This document shows, in pieces, positions 25,247 to 37,772 of a stretch of DNA of 64,000 nucleotides. Within the stretch, counting starts at the first letter, position 1. Each line of letters starts with the position of its first letter. The position numbers and the translations under genes were made by a program. Location of the stretch: positions 1,669,562 through 1,733,561 of the forward strand of contig CM036624.1 of the NCBI GenBank assembly GCA_020746105.1. Direction: 5' to 3'. Source of the stretch: Trogon surrucura. Lineage: Eukaryota; Chordata; Aves; Trogoniformes; Trogonidae. The notes under the pieces were generated by a model that saw only the letters and a program-made list of their open reading frames with translations, ran no database searches and had not been told where the DNA came from.

Positions 25247-25272
25247 CCCCCCCCCCCCCCCCCCCCCCCCCC
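25247..25272. repeat. homopolymer of 26 C
   Basis: An uninterrupted run of 26 C, which is G26 on the minus strand. It can in principle fold as a G-quadruplex on the minus strand or an i-motif on the + strand. Its length in the source DNA may vary and may be misassembled. Confidence 0.9.
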
Positions 25273-25502
25273 AGTAACTTAAAAAATATCTGTAGCATAA
25301 AAAACCAAAAAATAAAGTCAAAAAACCACCAAACTGATCCAGGAAGCCAAAGACTCATGTAGATAGGAAGGACACTGTGAGAAGCAGTTATTTTCTATCT
25401 TAAATTTTTTCCTGTTATCTTTCTCCATCCCTGGCCTTCATCAGGGCTTCTCTACAAACCTTTCATCCTTACGATGTCAAACACATAAGTGGGCTGCTAT
25501 AG
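25273..25502. other. short AT-rich spacer
   Basis: Nothing recognised between the C run and the CR1 tail remnant. Confidence 0.5.
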
Positions 25503-25561
25503 AGGGAAGGATTTATCCCAAGGGTCTTTTCTGCCCTGGATTGTTCTATGATTCTATGATT
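25503..25561 (+). mobile_element. CR1 3'-end remnant, + strand
   Basis: A diverged form of the CR1 terminal block ends in two ATTCTATG-type units (ttctatgattctatgatt) at about 25544-25561, followed by an A run. Only some 60 bp remain. The strand is opposite to that of the large copies. Confidence 0.65.
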
Positions 25562-26488
25562 AAAAAAAAAAAAGAAAAAGGGAGAGGGGTATGTTTATGT
25601 ATATATCTGTGTATACACACACACATCTAAGCTAAACTACCCTTCGAACCGTATTTCTGTAATTACGCAGAGTATCCACCAAGTTCCCATAAGCCTGTGT
25701 AAGGAACTCAGGGAGTATAGAAGGGAATATGTGGAACAGATACTTCCCACGTGAAATATTCTGCTCATCTAAAAGGGATGTTTGTTTTCATGGGGTAAAG
25801 AGGTGGTAAGAGAATGCCCAGATCAAAGTGAACGGAAAAAGAGACCTGTAGATCGTAATTAGAGGCATGACATAAGTTCACGCACAGGAATACTTGAGAT
25901 AGTTTCCACATACTGGGACTACTGTTTCCAGGAGAAGGCCAAGACATGTGCACAAAGGGAGTAGGCAATAATCCTAACAAATTTCTAAAATAACATAATA
26001 AAACAGACTCGGGTGCTGAGGCATGCTGGGGACAAATTTAGGGCCAGCACCCAGTTTAAAAATAAAAATACACGGTACAGGAGGAGACATGCAAATGGTA
26101 GAGTGCTCAGCAACTGGGGAAAGTGCTGCAAAACTTGAAATCTCAGCCAAGCCTCAGAAGAGACTGAAGCAGAGCTGCCCATGTTTAAGGCTAGAAATGA
26201 TGTAACAACGACCTGGTTTTATATCAGTTACTGAGGCATGCACTATGTGGCTGAGCGGGAAAATAAAAGACCATTTTTCCCAAATTTAGGAGATTGGGCA
26301 GAGACATCCAAGGGACAGCACGTAAAAATTCAAGCAACTAACAGACAGAGATTTGAACTTCTTTCCCTGCCTACCCACAAAGCAGCAGTAAGACAGAGCT
26401 GACAAGGCACCAGGAAAATGTCATTAAATTCTTAACATTTCTCCCATAAAAATCACAGAGCGCCCTTTCATTAAATATCAAAATCAAA
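25562..26488. other. unique AT-rich sequence
   Basis: A short (AC)n-like stretch lies near 25612-25626. No gene is recognised. Confidence 0.5.
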
Positions 26489-27530
26489 ACCTCCCTGGGC
26501 AGCCTGGGCCAGGGCTCCAGCACCCTCACAGGGAAAAAGATTTTCCCAATGGTTTTGTGGAACCTCCTGTGTTCCAGCTTGTCCCCATTGCCCCTTGTCC
26601 TGTCAGTGGACATCACTGAGAAGAGCCTGGCTCCGTCCTCCTGACACTCCCCCTTGACATATTTATAACCATGAATGAGGTCACCCCTCAGCCTCCTCTT
26701 CTCCAAGCTGAAGAGACACAGCTCCTTCAGCCTTTCCTCACCAGGGAGATGTTCCACTCCCTCCATCATCCCTGGGGCTGCGCTGGACTCTCTCCAGCAG
26801 TTCCCTGTCTCTCTGGAGCTGAGGGGCCCACAACTGGACACAAGATTCCAGATGTGGCCTCCCCAGGGCAGGGCAGAGCAGAGGGGCAGGAGGACCTCTC
26901 TCGACCTACTGGTTACTCCCCTTCTAACACACCCCAGGATGCCCTTGGCCTTCTTGGCCACGAGGGCACACTGCTGGCTCATGGCCATCCTGCTGACCAC
27001 CAGCACCCCCAGGTCCCTTTCCCCTGCGCTGCTCTCCAGCAGGTCAGTCCCCAGCCTGTACTGGCACATGGGGTTATTCTTTCCCAGGTGCAAAACTCTA
27101 CACTTGCCCTTGTTGAACTTCATCAGATTTCTCCCTGCCCAGCCCCTCCAGCCTGTCCAGGTCTCTCTGAATGGCAGCACAGCCTGCTGGGGTGTCAACC
27201 ACTCCTCCCAGCTTTGTGTCATCACCAAACTTGCTGACAACACTCTCTAATCCCTCATCCAGGTCACTGATGAATATATTGAACAGCACTGGCCCCAGCA
27301 CTGACCCCTGAGGGACCCCACCAGACACAGGCCTCCAGCCAGTGCCCCATTGACCACAACTCTCTGACTTCTTCCCTTCAACCAATTAACAACCCACCTC
27401 ACTACTCAGTCATCCAGACCACACTGCCTCAGTTTACCTATGAGGATGCTGTGGGAGACGGTGTCAAAGGCCTTGCTGATATCCAGATAGACCACATCCA
27501 CTGCACCGCCACCATCCATCCACCTGGTTA
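26489..27530 (-). mobile_element. CR1 non-LTR retrotransposon with partial RT core, 3' end missing (copy E)
   Basis: The longest CR1 copy here. On the minus strand it starts in the reverse-transcriptase palm region, with [20 protein letters not shown] followed by FGDDTK at the place of the catalytic F/YADD box (Ala replaced by Gly). It then shifts frame and runs on through [58 protein letters not shown] and [16 protein letters not shown]. The aspartate pair of the catalytic box is kept, but the frame change and missing upstream RT, endonuclease and ORF1 make it inactive. Unlike the other copies, it lacks the last roughly 90-100 bp, including the octamer tail. Similarity begins abruptly at about 26489 in the ORF2 terminus. 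Confidence 0.94.
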
Positions 27531-29400
27531 TGCCTTTATTATCTCCATATCTCAAAATTATGATTACCAATCCAGGCTGTTCAGTTTCTCCACGCTTTTG
27601 TATTTCCTGCTATGCCGAACAGAACTTTTTCCTATTAATTTTAGCAGATGTTTAAATTTATTCTTTATATTATGTTTTATTAATGCCTATCACACTGGCA
27701 TCTAGGCAGATGGCCAACTTCAAACCCGAATTTTTATAGAGGAATTAAAAGAACAGTCAGGCAAATGGGTTCTTCACAGCTGGGAAGCTGTTACTGTATG
27801 GTATATTTATAGTATATAAAAGATACTTGTGAACAGAACAGATGGTGACTTAAGAATTTACCTGAATTTCGATTTCGTCCTAAATTTCAGCAGGTCCTTG
27901 CAAGTTTGACATTTGACAGTATTATTCTTCCAATCTCTTCATTTTCTAACATCACACATTCAGCTTTTCTGAAAAGAGACACATTTATAAACTCTTCGAC
28001 AAAACCTTTTTCACAAAAGGTTAAGCAATAACTCTGAACTGCTAATGAATCCAGCAGGTCAGCAGATTTCTTACAGTCGAAGTTACGAGCAGCTGCAGCC
28101 TCTCCCACAGATGTGACACAGCACTTTTATAAACGCGGAGCTTCCTAAATATACAGTGACACGCAAGCCTGACAAACATATCGGCTCATCACCTATGTGT
28201 TTCACAAGCGATTTGAAAGTAAACTCTTAATTTAAAAGCTGTTCGAGTGTTAAAGTTCAAGTCCAGCTGGGAAACTTTGGGAAATGAGAGCAGCTTTTAG
28301 TGCAGTTTCCTTACCAACTGCACCCAAGGCACAGCTTACTCGTCCTTTCTGAGGTGACTGATAGAACTCAAAGCCTTTTGGGGTCTGCATCACGATTTCT
28401 ACACACAAATAGTAAGTACGAGTTCTTTACGCTGAATGGTGTACTTCACACTTGCAACACCCAAGTCCACCAACTGAATTTGAAGGAGATTTCCAGTGTC
28501 CAGATGGACGTAAGACCCCCATGCCCAGTTGATTCACAAGCAAAAGGACATTGGTGTTTAAACCTGAAAACCTGCCTGACAACGATTAAGCTGTGGCCTG
28601 GTGATCACATGCTGGAATGCTCAGTGCTGTAAGGTCTCTTCGCTTGGCACAGCGTCACTTACACGTTTCTAGATTCCATTCTACATTACATTCATTTTAA
28701 GGGTCACCTTGTGGATATTTCAGGACAAGGTCAACAATTCCTTACATGTGATATCTAGCAAAGCGTACTGTACTAAAAAAATATCAAAGAAATTTAAGTG
28801 TTAAGCTCAAAATCAACAACAAAGATAAAATGCTTTCATAAAAATTATCTTGGTTACACAGAAAATTACTAGTCTACTGTCTTTAGTTGGTTCAATAATT
28901 AAACTTTAATATCCTAAATGAGTCTAGCTCGGGCTTTTACACAAGCATAAATAGAGATCGGTGTATCGGAGATCACGTAACATTTGTTCTGTGTATAGTC
29001 ACAATGCTTTGTATTAATAAAATAAAATATTTATTATAAATTTGCCCCAGAGGGACCCATGGAGCTAGAGATTCTGATGAAATGTGAGGAGGGATCGTAG
29101 AATCACGTTGTACTTTTCTTTTGATTCTCAGATGGCTGCACATCCAGCAAGTTTCCCCTGACAGGACAGATCTGAACTCCTGTAATCCAGCCCTTCCTTG
29201 TTTGGATCAAGGACAGATCTGTACAATTAATTGCATACCCCAAATCAGCTAACCTGCACAGGAAAGCTACCGTCTATATACAGATAATTTATATAATATA
29301 AGCTTTCACTAGGGTTGTTTTGTTTGCTTGGTTGGGTTTCATTTTTTTTGATCATACAATCTAACTATATGTTAGGATTTAAGGAAAAAGTTATTGGTAT
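27531..29400. other. unique sequence, nothing recognised
   Basis: No repeats or exons supported. A TATA-like tatataaaag lies near 27814 without any other promoter evidence. Confidence 0.5.
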
Positions 29401-31936
29401 TGTTGGCACGTAACTACTTAAATTTACTCTTTTGTAGCAACAAATGACAGTTTTCTTGTACTGGGGAGCCTGGGATGGGTTGTATCTCGCACATAAGAAG
29501 TTCTCCTTGAGACATCTACCTCCTCCCAAAAGATTTACAAGGAGTCTACGTATCTTTGTGCTCATACACTCCCATTTTCCTTTCAGTTACATATGTGTTC
29601 TACCAGGTTTAAACATACTGTGTCGCACTGAAAGTATAAGACAGTTGCACGATTTTTTGCTCCTGACAAGTGTTCCTGAATTTCATATATATTAGTCAAC
29701 ATAGGTACAAACACTGACAGCCCTTTTTCTCAACACTTTTAGTTACAGATCATTCCAGAAATACCTTGTTTGCTCTATTTAATTATTTCAACACTGCTGC
29801 TAAGGTAGCTGGTATATGGTATTAGTTAAATTTGGTTTAAATATACAGCAGTTGAAATATGGTCTTTAATTATGAAATATCTCATACATGCAAGCACAGA
29901 AGAGAATGCAAAGCAACCAGAAAGACATATCTCACTAACTTGTAGGCACTTCGAAAAAAATGATGCTTTATTTTGCAATGAAGGTGGGATTAGGATAGAG
30001 TTGAGACCTGGGAATGAATTCTCCCTTAAGTTTAGCATCATTTAAATTCTAAATTACTTCCAGATTTTTCCTTTATCTCATGAAGATTAACCTTCTAAAA
30101 CCCAATGTTTTCAGAATTAATCAATTCCACTTTACTAAACAGGAAATTGCTACCTGGAAAAAAAAAAACATGAAATCATCTCAAGCCTTTTCCCTCCCCT
30201 GGGTCACTTACTGAGTGGGGTGGTTTGTTGTGTTTGGGTTTTTTCAAGTATCCGTGAAAAAATTTCTTCTCAGTACTGACGAAAATGAAGAATAAAAGCA
30301 CTCAAGAAACAAAGGAAAAGCACAAACCTCAAGAAATAAATAAATAAAACACAAAACAAACAAAAAACCCACAAAAGGAACCAAGAACAGACTCTACATC
30401 TTGTATTTCCACTGAAATCACTTTGAATACTCCCGAGAACATTCCAGCTCAACCGGGAGAGCCGAGTGAAGTCGAGAGATTTTGGAACAGGGAGTGGCTA
30501 GGACCTACATTCAAACTTTCAGTCCTGGAAAAACCCTTTCAATTACTGCCTCATGTCCAAGCTCAGTCCCAGAATTGGCTGCTCAGATTTTTATCCTGGC
30601 ACTGGTCCCAAGGGCCAGGGTCTAATCAACTGTACTCACCTTGACAATATTTTTCGCTAATATTTAGGCTATCCACAGAATAAAAAAGTATTACTCAAAG
30701 TGAGCAATGGTGCCAGAATCTATTCCAGGGGAAGCAGAAAAAAAAAAAAAAAAAAGCAATTGCAAAACACTGTGGAAAACTTAACATGGGCATTTTATAG
30801 CGTCAGAAAATTCTGGAGGCTTCCAAATAAACTCATAATTCAGAAGCATTTGAGAGACAGCAATGCATCAATAATAGATTTTTGGTAGGTTATATCCTTG
30901 AAAGAAGGCAGATGGTATAGCAGACGAAATAAAGTCATCGGTGGCCCTAATACATTGCAAGTGGTTTGTCACCTACAGCACCACATTCTTTAAAGATATC
31001 CAACACACACACGCACACAAAAAATCTCTCAAGTGAATTTATTGACTAAAACCAGTTCCACAGAACCAATTAGTATCTTACACAGGCTACCCTGCAAGGC
31101 TTATGAGGCCATCCATCACTTGTCCATTTAACTATTTAGCATTTGTTCCAGCAATTTGTCACACTGTCAGAAAAGCAGCATTTCAGAATAGGAGTTTTTT
31201 GGTTGAAAGAAATCTAACTCAGATAGTGCAGATATTCCTTTTTTTTTTTTTAATAAGACTTACACAAGATTTATGTTTCTATTATTTTTAACCTTAAGCA
31301 TCTTGTCTGGAAGGTGAGGTTAATTCTTTGTATTTCAAAGGTTCCATGTTTAAATAATTTTTATTTATATATATATATATATATGAGAATTAAAGAACAC
31401 CATGCAAAATTTGAATTACTTCAAACTTCATCAACAGCTCACAGCTCTGACATCACAGAGTACCTTATCTTACAGCTGCAGTGCTTACGTTTTTATCACT
31501 TTTCCCATCTAGTCATTTGCTTTTACATTCGTTTCTGGTGACTTCCTTACTTTCACAACACCGAATGAATCACAAAGAAATTACCTTTCCGTTGAATCAA
31601 AGGCAAAGTATCAACATAACGCCAGCATCTAAGGTATTTTAGGCTTTTCTGCGCACCTAAAAGAAAACAAAAAGGATTCCTGCAGAGCTTCAATCACCCA
31701 CCTCTGGATATTTTTAAACACCAATTAACGTGAGTGTATAAAAAAATAAAAACGCAAAAGAAATATTTCAAGTTTGGCTATCTCTAGCGGAGTATTTGAT
31801 ATCTATAACGCAGGTACCGGAAACCGTTTCAAAAGGCTGGCACTCTCTTTAAAACACATCCAGAACGTTTTGCCTGAACAACATGTAGGAATTAGACCAA
31901 CACAGTCCCTACGTTAAGTGAAAACAGCTACAATGG
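29401..31936. other. unique AT-rich sequence with low-complexity runs
   Basis: It holds an A/C-rich island near 30340-30375, a run of 18 A at 30738-30755 and a (TA)n run at 31366-31384. No gene is recognised. Confidence 0.5.
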
Positions 31937-32200
31937 GTGCGTCAGGTGACCCGTTGACCCCCCGCCGGAGGACTCTCGCCGTCCTGACGCACGCGGCTCT
32001 ACGTCCGTGCACCTGCTATTCTGCCCCTTTGCGGATTCCACCAAAACGAGCAGGAGTTATCCAATAACCTTTAGATTTGTTTATTGTTTCAGAAGCAGGG
32101 CTCAGGGTTTTTTAATGGTGAGAGCGCGCGGACCAGAGGTCTGTTTTCCTGATACCCTGTAGAGTTTCCTGATTTAGGTTTCTTATAAAGTCGCGGCAGC
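31937..32200. promoter_or_regulatory. CpG-dense patch with inverted repeat and DR2 motif
   Basis: By hand count the first 104 bp hold 12 CpGs in an otherwise CpG-poor region; more follow at 32124-32130 and 32191-32195. Arms gtgcgtcagg (31937-31946) and cctgacgcac (31983-31992) form a perfect 10-bp inverted repeat, each containing an ATF/CREB-like TGACGCA core. Between them, 31947-31960 reads on the minus strand as two GGGTCA half-sites separated by two bases, a DR2 arrangement bound by RAR/RXR-type nuclear receptors. A small unmethylated regulatory element is a reasonable guess; no gene start is visible next to it. Confidence 0.35.
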
Positions 32201-32351
32201 AGAGAAGCCTGGGAATCAAATGCCATCTCTGCATCTGAATGCTGCTAAGCAGCTCCCATGGCATTTCTCCCTGACTCTCAGTGTGTGCCTGTCACTGCGC
32301 TCACTCCCAGAGATAAAACAGCGAATGTGAAGTCCTGCGGGAAGGAGCGTC

Positions 32352-32388
<37 letters not shown>

Positions 32389-33102
32389 CTTTCTTGAAGC
32401 CCTGAGAATGCTACAGCTCAGTCAATCATCGGGCGTTCAATCAGTGTACCCATCTCACCTCGCACGCAGAAGGTTTTTCAGCGTGCGACTGTCAGGTAGG
32501 GATAACTGAATGCTTAAGATACACAGAGCAAAGTGAGTATCTGTGTGTAAAAAAAAAACGTAGCAAATTTCACCAGATATTGCATGTTGTCACAGCTCAG
32601 CTCCCCCAAATAATCCCCCCTCTGCTTTAGTAAACACCTGGAAGTTTTGAAGTGCGCATTTTATTTTTCTCTACCCATTTGTGCCTATATTTAGTAGCTT
32701 CAGTTAATTATACTGATATCTGTTAAATATCACTGCTTTATAATTTATAGTCTGTCTGTGAAAGATGCACCCACCTTGTATTTAGGTTGATCTGCCTACG
32801 TAAGAAATATTATTTCCAGCTACAGTCAAGGATACCACAGTAATTCCTTCAATATTGCAGAAGCAAATGGGTGGAAAGAATCTGGGCAAATTGTTAATTA
32901 ACAAAATCCAAGGAGTTAGTGCTGGGCAGACACAGTGAAAAGGCCCAGTTGGAAGAGGAGAAGGTGCACCTGCATGTGGGGATGCCAAGTCCAGCAAGAA
33001 AGAATGTCCGCCCGCAGGTCTTGGGTTTGTGTTACAGCTATTTACTTGTCTTTGCAAATGGGTTTGCTCGTTTTCTTTTTTTAATATGCATGCAACGTTA
33101 AA
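32201..33102. other. unique sequence with a run of 31 A
   Basis: An uninterrupted A31 lies at 32356-32386, the longest A run in the window. The roughly 200 bp before it are GC-richer and might be the end of a retrocopied transcript, but no parent gene is recognised. Nothing is seen in the remainder. Confidence 0.45.
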
Positions 33103-33520
33103 AATCACAGAATCACAGAATGTTGGGGCTGGAAGGGACCTCTAGAGATCACTCAGTCCAACCCCTGCCAGAGCAGGATCACCCAGGGCAGCCACACAGG
33201 AACGCGTCCAGGCGGGTTTGAAAGTCTCCAGAGCAGGAGACTCCACACCCTCCCTGGGCAGCCTGGGCCAGGGCTCTGGCACCCACACAGGGGAAAAGTT
33301 TTTCCTAATGTTTTTGTGGAACCTCCTGTGTTCCAGCTTGTACCCATTGCCCCTTGTCCTGTCAATGGACAGCCCTGAGCAGAGCCTGGCTCCATCCTCC
33401 TGACACTCCCCCTTGACATATTTATAACCATGAATGAGGTCACCCCTCAGCCTCCTTTTCTCCAAGCTGAAGAGACCCAACTCCTTCAGCCTTTCCTCAC
33501 AATGGAGATGTTCCACTCCC
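33103..33520 (-). mobile_element. CR1 non-LTR retrotransposon, 5'-truncated (copy F)
   Basis: Minus-strand copy with an intact 3' tail of two cacagaat units at 33106-33121. The ORF2 end reads [60 protein letters not shown] and [10 protein letters not shown], so it belongs to the same subfamily as copies A, B, C, E and G. One base is missing near the carboxy terminus compared with copy B, shifting the frame. About 420 bp remain and the 5' break is at about 33520. Confidence 0.93.
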
Positions 33521-34806
33521 TTAATAAAATAAACATGGAAAATTATTCCAACCACAGACACCAACGTGGGAGAAGAAGAAGAAAAAAAATTACCCTGAAA
33601 ACAAAAACTCTGTGTGTAACACACACTTGTGGGGAGAAGTGCCCCCAACCAGCAATCTCTCAATTCGTTTAACCTGTCTTTAGGGAGAACTTGAAAAAAC
33701 TGTTAGTAACAGGATTGTCAAAGAGAGCCAGCAACAAATACCACGGGCTGCTTTGAGCCTAGAGACAGTGGCAATTCCTTCTGCCAGAAACCTGTGGGAG
33801 TTAAAAAGGAACCAGAAGACATGGTATTATAATAACTGCATTCTCCTCTTCACTCTCCCCCCAGAAAAAATCCTCTGTAGCTTTGGATTTGCTTTTCATC
33901 CCCTTTCATAAAGGAAGTTCCAGGTCAGCTCCCAAAAGTTTCAGAGAAGCTTTTTGTGGTTTAATAGCCCAGAGTTAATTGCCATTCATTTGGCAGGTTT
34001 GGTATGGAAGGCAGGTCAGAATTAATTTCTCGCTTAACCAAGGCTGAAATTCACATTTCAAGTATAAAAAGCTGTAGCTGCTACTGAAGCCTCTTTCAGA
34101 GTGAGGTGATAGCAGCAAGAGCTTGTCCTGAATATGAAAAAAAAACATCTGGGTGCATGTACCATCTCAAACAGGAAGGTGCGAATTGAAAAAAGAAATA
34201 ACTCAAATTTATCGTGAAGGTCCAAACCCAAGACAAGAGAATTGAGCTTCCCCACGGGCCAGCACTCTGGGCAGCTCGGCGTGCAGCTGATTGGAATCAC
34301 ATAATCAGGTCAAAAACGTTTCACAATGGCTCTAAATGTGGTCATCATCAGAAAGGGGGCTTGGAGGTATAAAGATCAATTACTATTTAAGTAACATTCA
34401 GCAAGATACATTAATACTTGCATCAAGATGGGGAGAGGAAAGCGAGTCGGAGGAAGCAGAGGTTGGGTTTCAAAATGGGTACGGCAACACTTTCTATTCT
34501 AAACCTTTCTGGAGAAAGGAGCTGGAAATAAGAGAGCATCCGTAAATAATTGCATTGAGCATTAAACTTTACTGGAGGGAAAAGAAAAAGAACAAAAAAC
34601 TATGAAAGTTTACATTTAAAAAAGCAAAACAAAAGCAGACACAAAAGTACTTTGTCCTAGGTTGCGCTACTTCAGTGAAAATATTCTTTCCTTTTCTTTT
34701 TACCATGCCACCCGCCCATTTCCACCTGTTTTATCTTGCCCCACTACTATATGACCTTAAAAAGGTCATTAGGAGGAAGAGAAGATTGTTTTTGCTGTAT
34801 CATGTT
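33521..34806. other. unique sequence, nothing recognised
   Basis: No supported feature up to the purine tract. Confidence 0.5.
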
Positions 34807-35050
34807 AAGGAGGGGAAGGGAGGGGAAGGGAGGGGGAGGGAGGGGGAGGGAGGGAAGGAAGGGAAGGGAAGGAAGGGAAGGGAAGGAAGGGAAGGGAAGG
34901 AAGGGAAGGGAAGGAAGGGAAGGGAAGGAAGGGAAGGGAAGGAGGGGAAGGGAAGGAAGGAAGGGAAGGAAGGAAGGGAGGGAAGGAAGGGAGGGAAGGA
35001 AGGGAGGGAAGGAAGGGAGGGAAGGAAGGGAGGGAAGGAAGGGAAGGAAA
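34807..35050. repeat. 244-bp pure-purine tandem repeat (GGGAA/GGGA-type)
   Basis: Every base is A or G on the + strand. Three repeat registers follow one another: four 10-bp units at 34811-34850 (aggggaaggg, then agggggaggg), seven 14-bp units at 34861-34958 (gggaagggaaggaa, one with a single change) and five 13-bp units at 34976-35040 (gggagggaaggaa). The purine/pyrimidine asymmetry favours triplex (H-DNA) and, with many GGG runs, G-quadruplex formation. The long open frames across it on both strands are artefacts of the repeat. Confidence 0.95.
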
Positions 35051-37712
35051 TGTCCAAAATAGACACATTGATTAGGCACCCTAAAAAGGAAATTTAAAAA
35101 GAAAACAACCACAATTTTTTCTGCTTGGATCTAAATATGCACGGCACAGACATGTTGCTTTGATTTTCAAATTCTGTAGACACTTTGCGTTATCTAATCC
35201 GTGTTAGGATCAGATATTTCGGCATAGCTTTGCTGTCTCTCCAAGAGGCCCCACTTAATAACCTTCTGGGAGCGCACCTGTTACAAAGTCAGGCACACAT
35301 TTGGAAAATATTGCCATTTCGTGAATTCAGGCAATGGTTCCTGCTTTCATCCCTTTCAGATATGGAAAATAAATAAGTAGAAAAGCTAATTCTGAAGCCA
35401 GCAGTGGCATATTTTACCTACAGACATCTTTCATACAAGCAGATCCTCAAGTTTAGGCTCAGAGGAACGTTTAAAAAGCACCAATGTACGGGAGGGATGC
35501 TGCGTGTTTCGTGCATCAAGAATAAAGTTGAAAATATTCTGCTACACCCTGCACAGAGGGATGTTACCATTCCTCTGTTTCCTTCCCTGACTCTTAGCTC
35601 TCACATTTACTCTCTAATCTCAAAATACCTGTAGCTCATTGACTTCCTGAGAAGGCAAAATTCTGGGTGCAACCATGCAACCCACAAAACACACATGTTT
35701 AGATTTAAGCAGAAATCAATGATTTTTTTTTTAAAAAAAAAAAACCTTTTTAAGATTTCTAACCAATATGTCTACTTTGGACATTTATGTATTTTTTATT
35801 ATTTATTTTTTTAGTAGCAACAGAGGCAGTTAAATGGAGTTCGCGCTGTTTCCAAAGACTCGATAAAGCCGTAGAACCCTGCCTAGTTTGGAAGCAGGCA
35901 AACTACATGAAAATGTGGCTACAATAGTCATGTTCACCCAGGAGGCAAATTATATGGTATTCTTAGACTGCTTTAATTGCATCCATACTCAGGATTCTAT
36001 TGGTAAAAATATTCCTAGAAAAATAAATAAATTACAAAGACGTTTGCCAGTATCACTTCAGAACAAGTCAAGCCTCCACAGTTTCTCAGCCACATCGCTG
36101 ACTGGAAAATGATTGTCCTGTACTGGGAAGTCACTGGATGTCAGCAAAGATCTCAAAGCTGCAAAGTCCAGCATTAGGACTTCTCCACACGATGCCATTC
36201 TCTTACTCTCAGGGCATTAGTGGCATTGTTATTACCAGACAGAACCTTCTCACTCCATCTGCTACTGAATTTTCCAAGCTTTAACACTCACCTTTACAAC
36301 ACAGGACCAGGCGGTTTGCAAAATAGTGCTCAAATACATAGTATACACTAATGTGAATAAAATTGTCAGACACCCGTACCCAGAAAACACAGTTGAGACA
36401 CCATCAGGAAAGTCCCAGACATGCATGTAGAGGTCAAGTGTGTTTCCGATCTGAAAAGTTGCCTTAAAATTTGAATTACAATCCTAGTGAAATATGTAGC
36501 ATTATTCCAAAGTCATCATAGCTTATCGGAGAAGTGTGTGGTTAACCAACACAACAGGGGATAAGGAATGTACTGAAGGTGTGTATCGGTCTCGAATTCA
36601 AACCTAAGGCAAGTACAAAAAGCCTACAAAATGCTTTTTCTTTTAAAGCTGTTTTTTACAGTTATTCTGGCAGACAGAAGTGGATGAAGATATGTGATGT
36701 GGCACCTGTATCTTCTATTACATCAGAAAAATTATTCTCTATTATGGTTTTCCCTAGAAAACTCAAGAAAGGTAACCAAATTATAACACCCAGGGTAATG
36801 TGAGATTAGTTGGAGTTTCGAAATTGTGTGAAAATTGTTGAAAGTGTTCGTACTTCTGACTGACAGTTCTTGAACTGAAAATCAAACATGTTGTTCAAAG
36901 AAAAGGTCCTTTTTTTTTAAAAAAAAAAAAAGATTAATCATCCTTGTTTCTCATTTACAGTCTGGGGACACAGCCAATCTTTTCTCTGTGTTCTCAAAGG
37001 GAGATATTTCATATTAAAAAGAAATAACAAAATTGCTCTTATCTTCTTTATATGTTGTCACGGAAGACAAGTCATCGCAAGAAAAAAAAAATTAATGTTT
37101 CACATTTCCTTGGGTCACTTTTCAGTAATAAGAGTAATGTTAAAAATTTTCTGGAACTAACACAGAATCTGATCTCTTGACAGTTTATCCACAGAAAATG
37201 CTACCTACAAACGTTTACTTGTAATATTTCTTGGGAGAGACGAAGAAATTGAAAAGAAATTGCATAGCAAAAAAAAAAAACCAAACCCCCCAATTATTTT
37301 ATTACTTCTGCATTTTCTGATTTCCTTTCCAACCTAACATCTCTAATTAAACTTGCTGCAGGTTTGGAAGCCTAGTAAACCCAGGAACTTGCTTGTAAAG
37401 TGGCATACCAAAGCTCTAAGCAGCTCCCATTCCGTAGCTCTGGATTTAATAATTTCCTTTCATAGCCTGTGTAGACAGAAGCGTTTTTGCCTATCACCGA
37501 TTTAACCTCAGAACCTCCCTTCAAGCCTCACTCAAAGCTCATGATTAGTTGATGCTGGTAGCAATACAAATGGTCTCCATGGATTCTTGACATAAAGCTT
37601 TTCACTAGTGTCATCTTTACATTTGATTGGTGTTGAACCTTCTCTTGCATAAACCACTAAAGTTTATAAGGGAATTTGCCCAGTTAAGGGTTTACCAGAT
37701 TTGGAAAACAAG
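35051..37712. other. unique AT-rich sequence, nothing recognised
   Basis: About 2.7 kb with T/A homopolymer junctions at about 35730-35753 and 36909-36931. No gene is recognised. Confidence 0.5.
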
Positions 37713-37772
37713 ACAAACAAAAACCAAACCACAACAAAAAAACCAAAAAAAAAACCCCACCAAAAAACAAAA
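37713..37772. repeat. A/C-only low-complexity island
   Basis: Sixty consecutive bases contain only A and C, mixing A runs with ACC and CCCC. It is the longest of several such islands in the window. Confidence 0.85.

Noticed and set aside
27780..27830. TATA-box promoter at tatataaaag
   Set aside because: One TATA-like string in AT-rich DNA is expected by chance. No initiator, CpG enrichment or exon is nearby.
34675..35112. Open frames of 87-140 codons rich in Gly/Lys/Glu/Arg or Pro/Ser/Leu/Phe
   Set aside because: They are produced by the pure-purine repeat, which has no stop codons in several frames. They are not genes.
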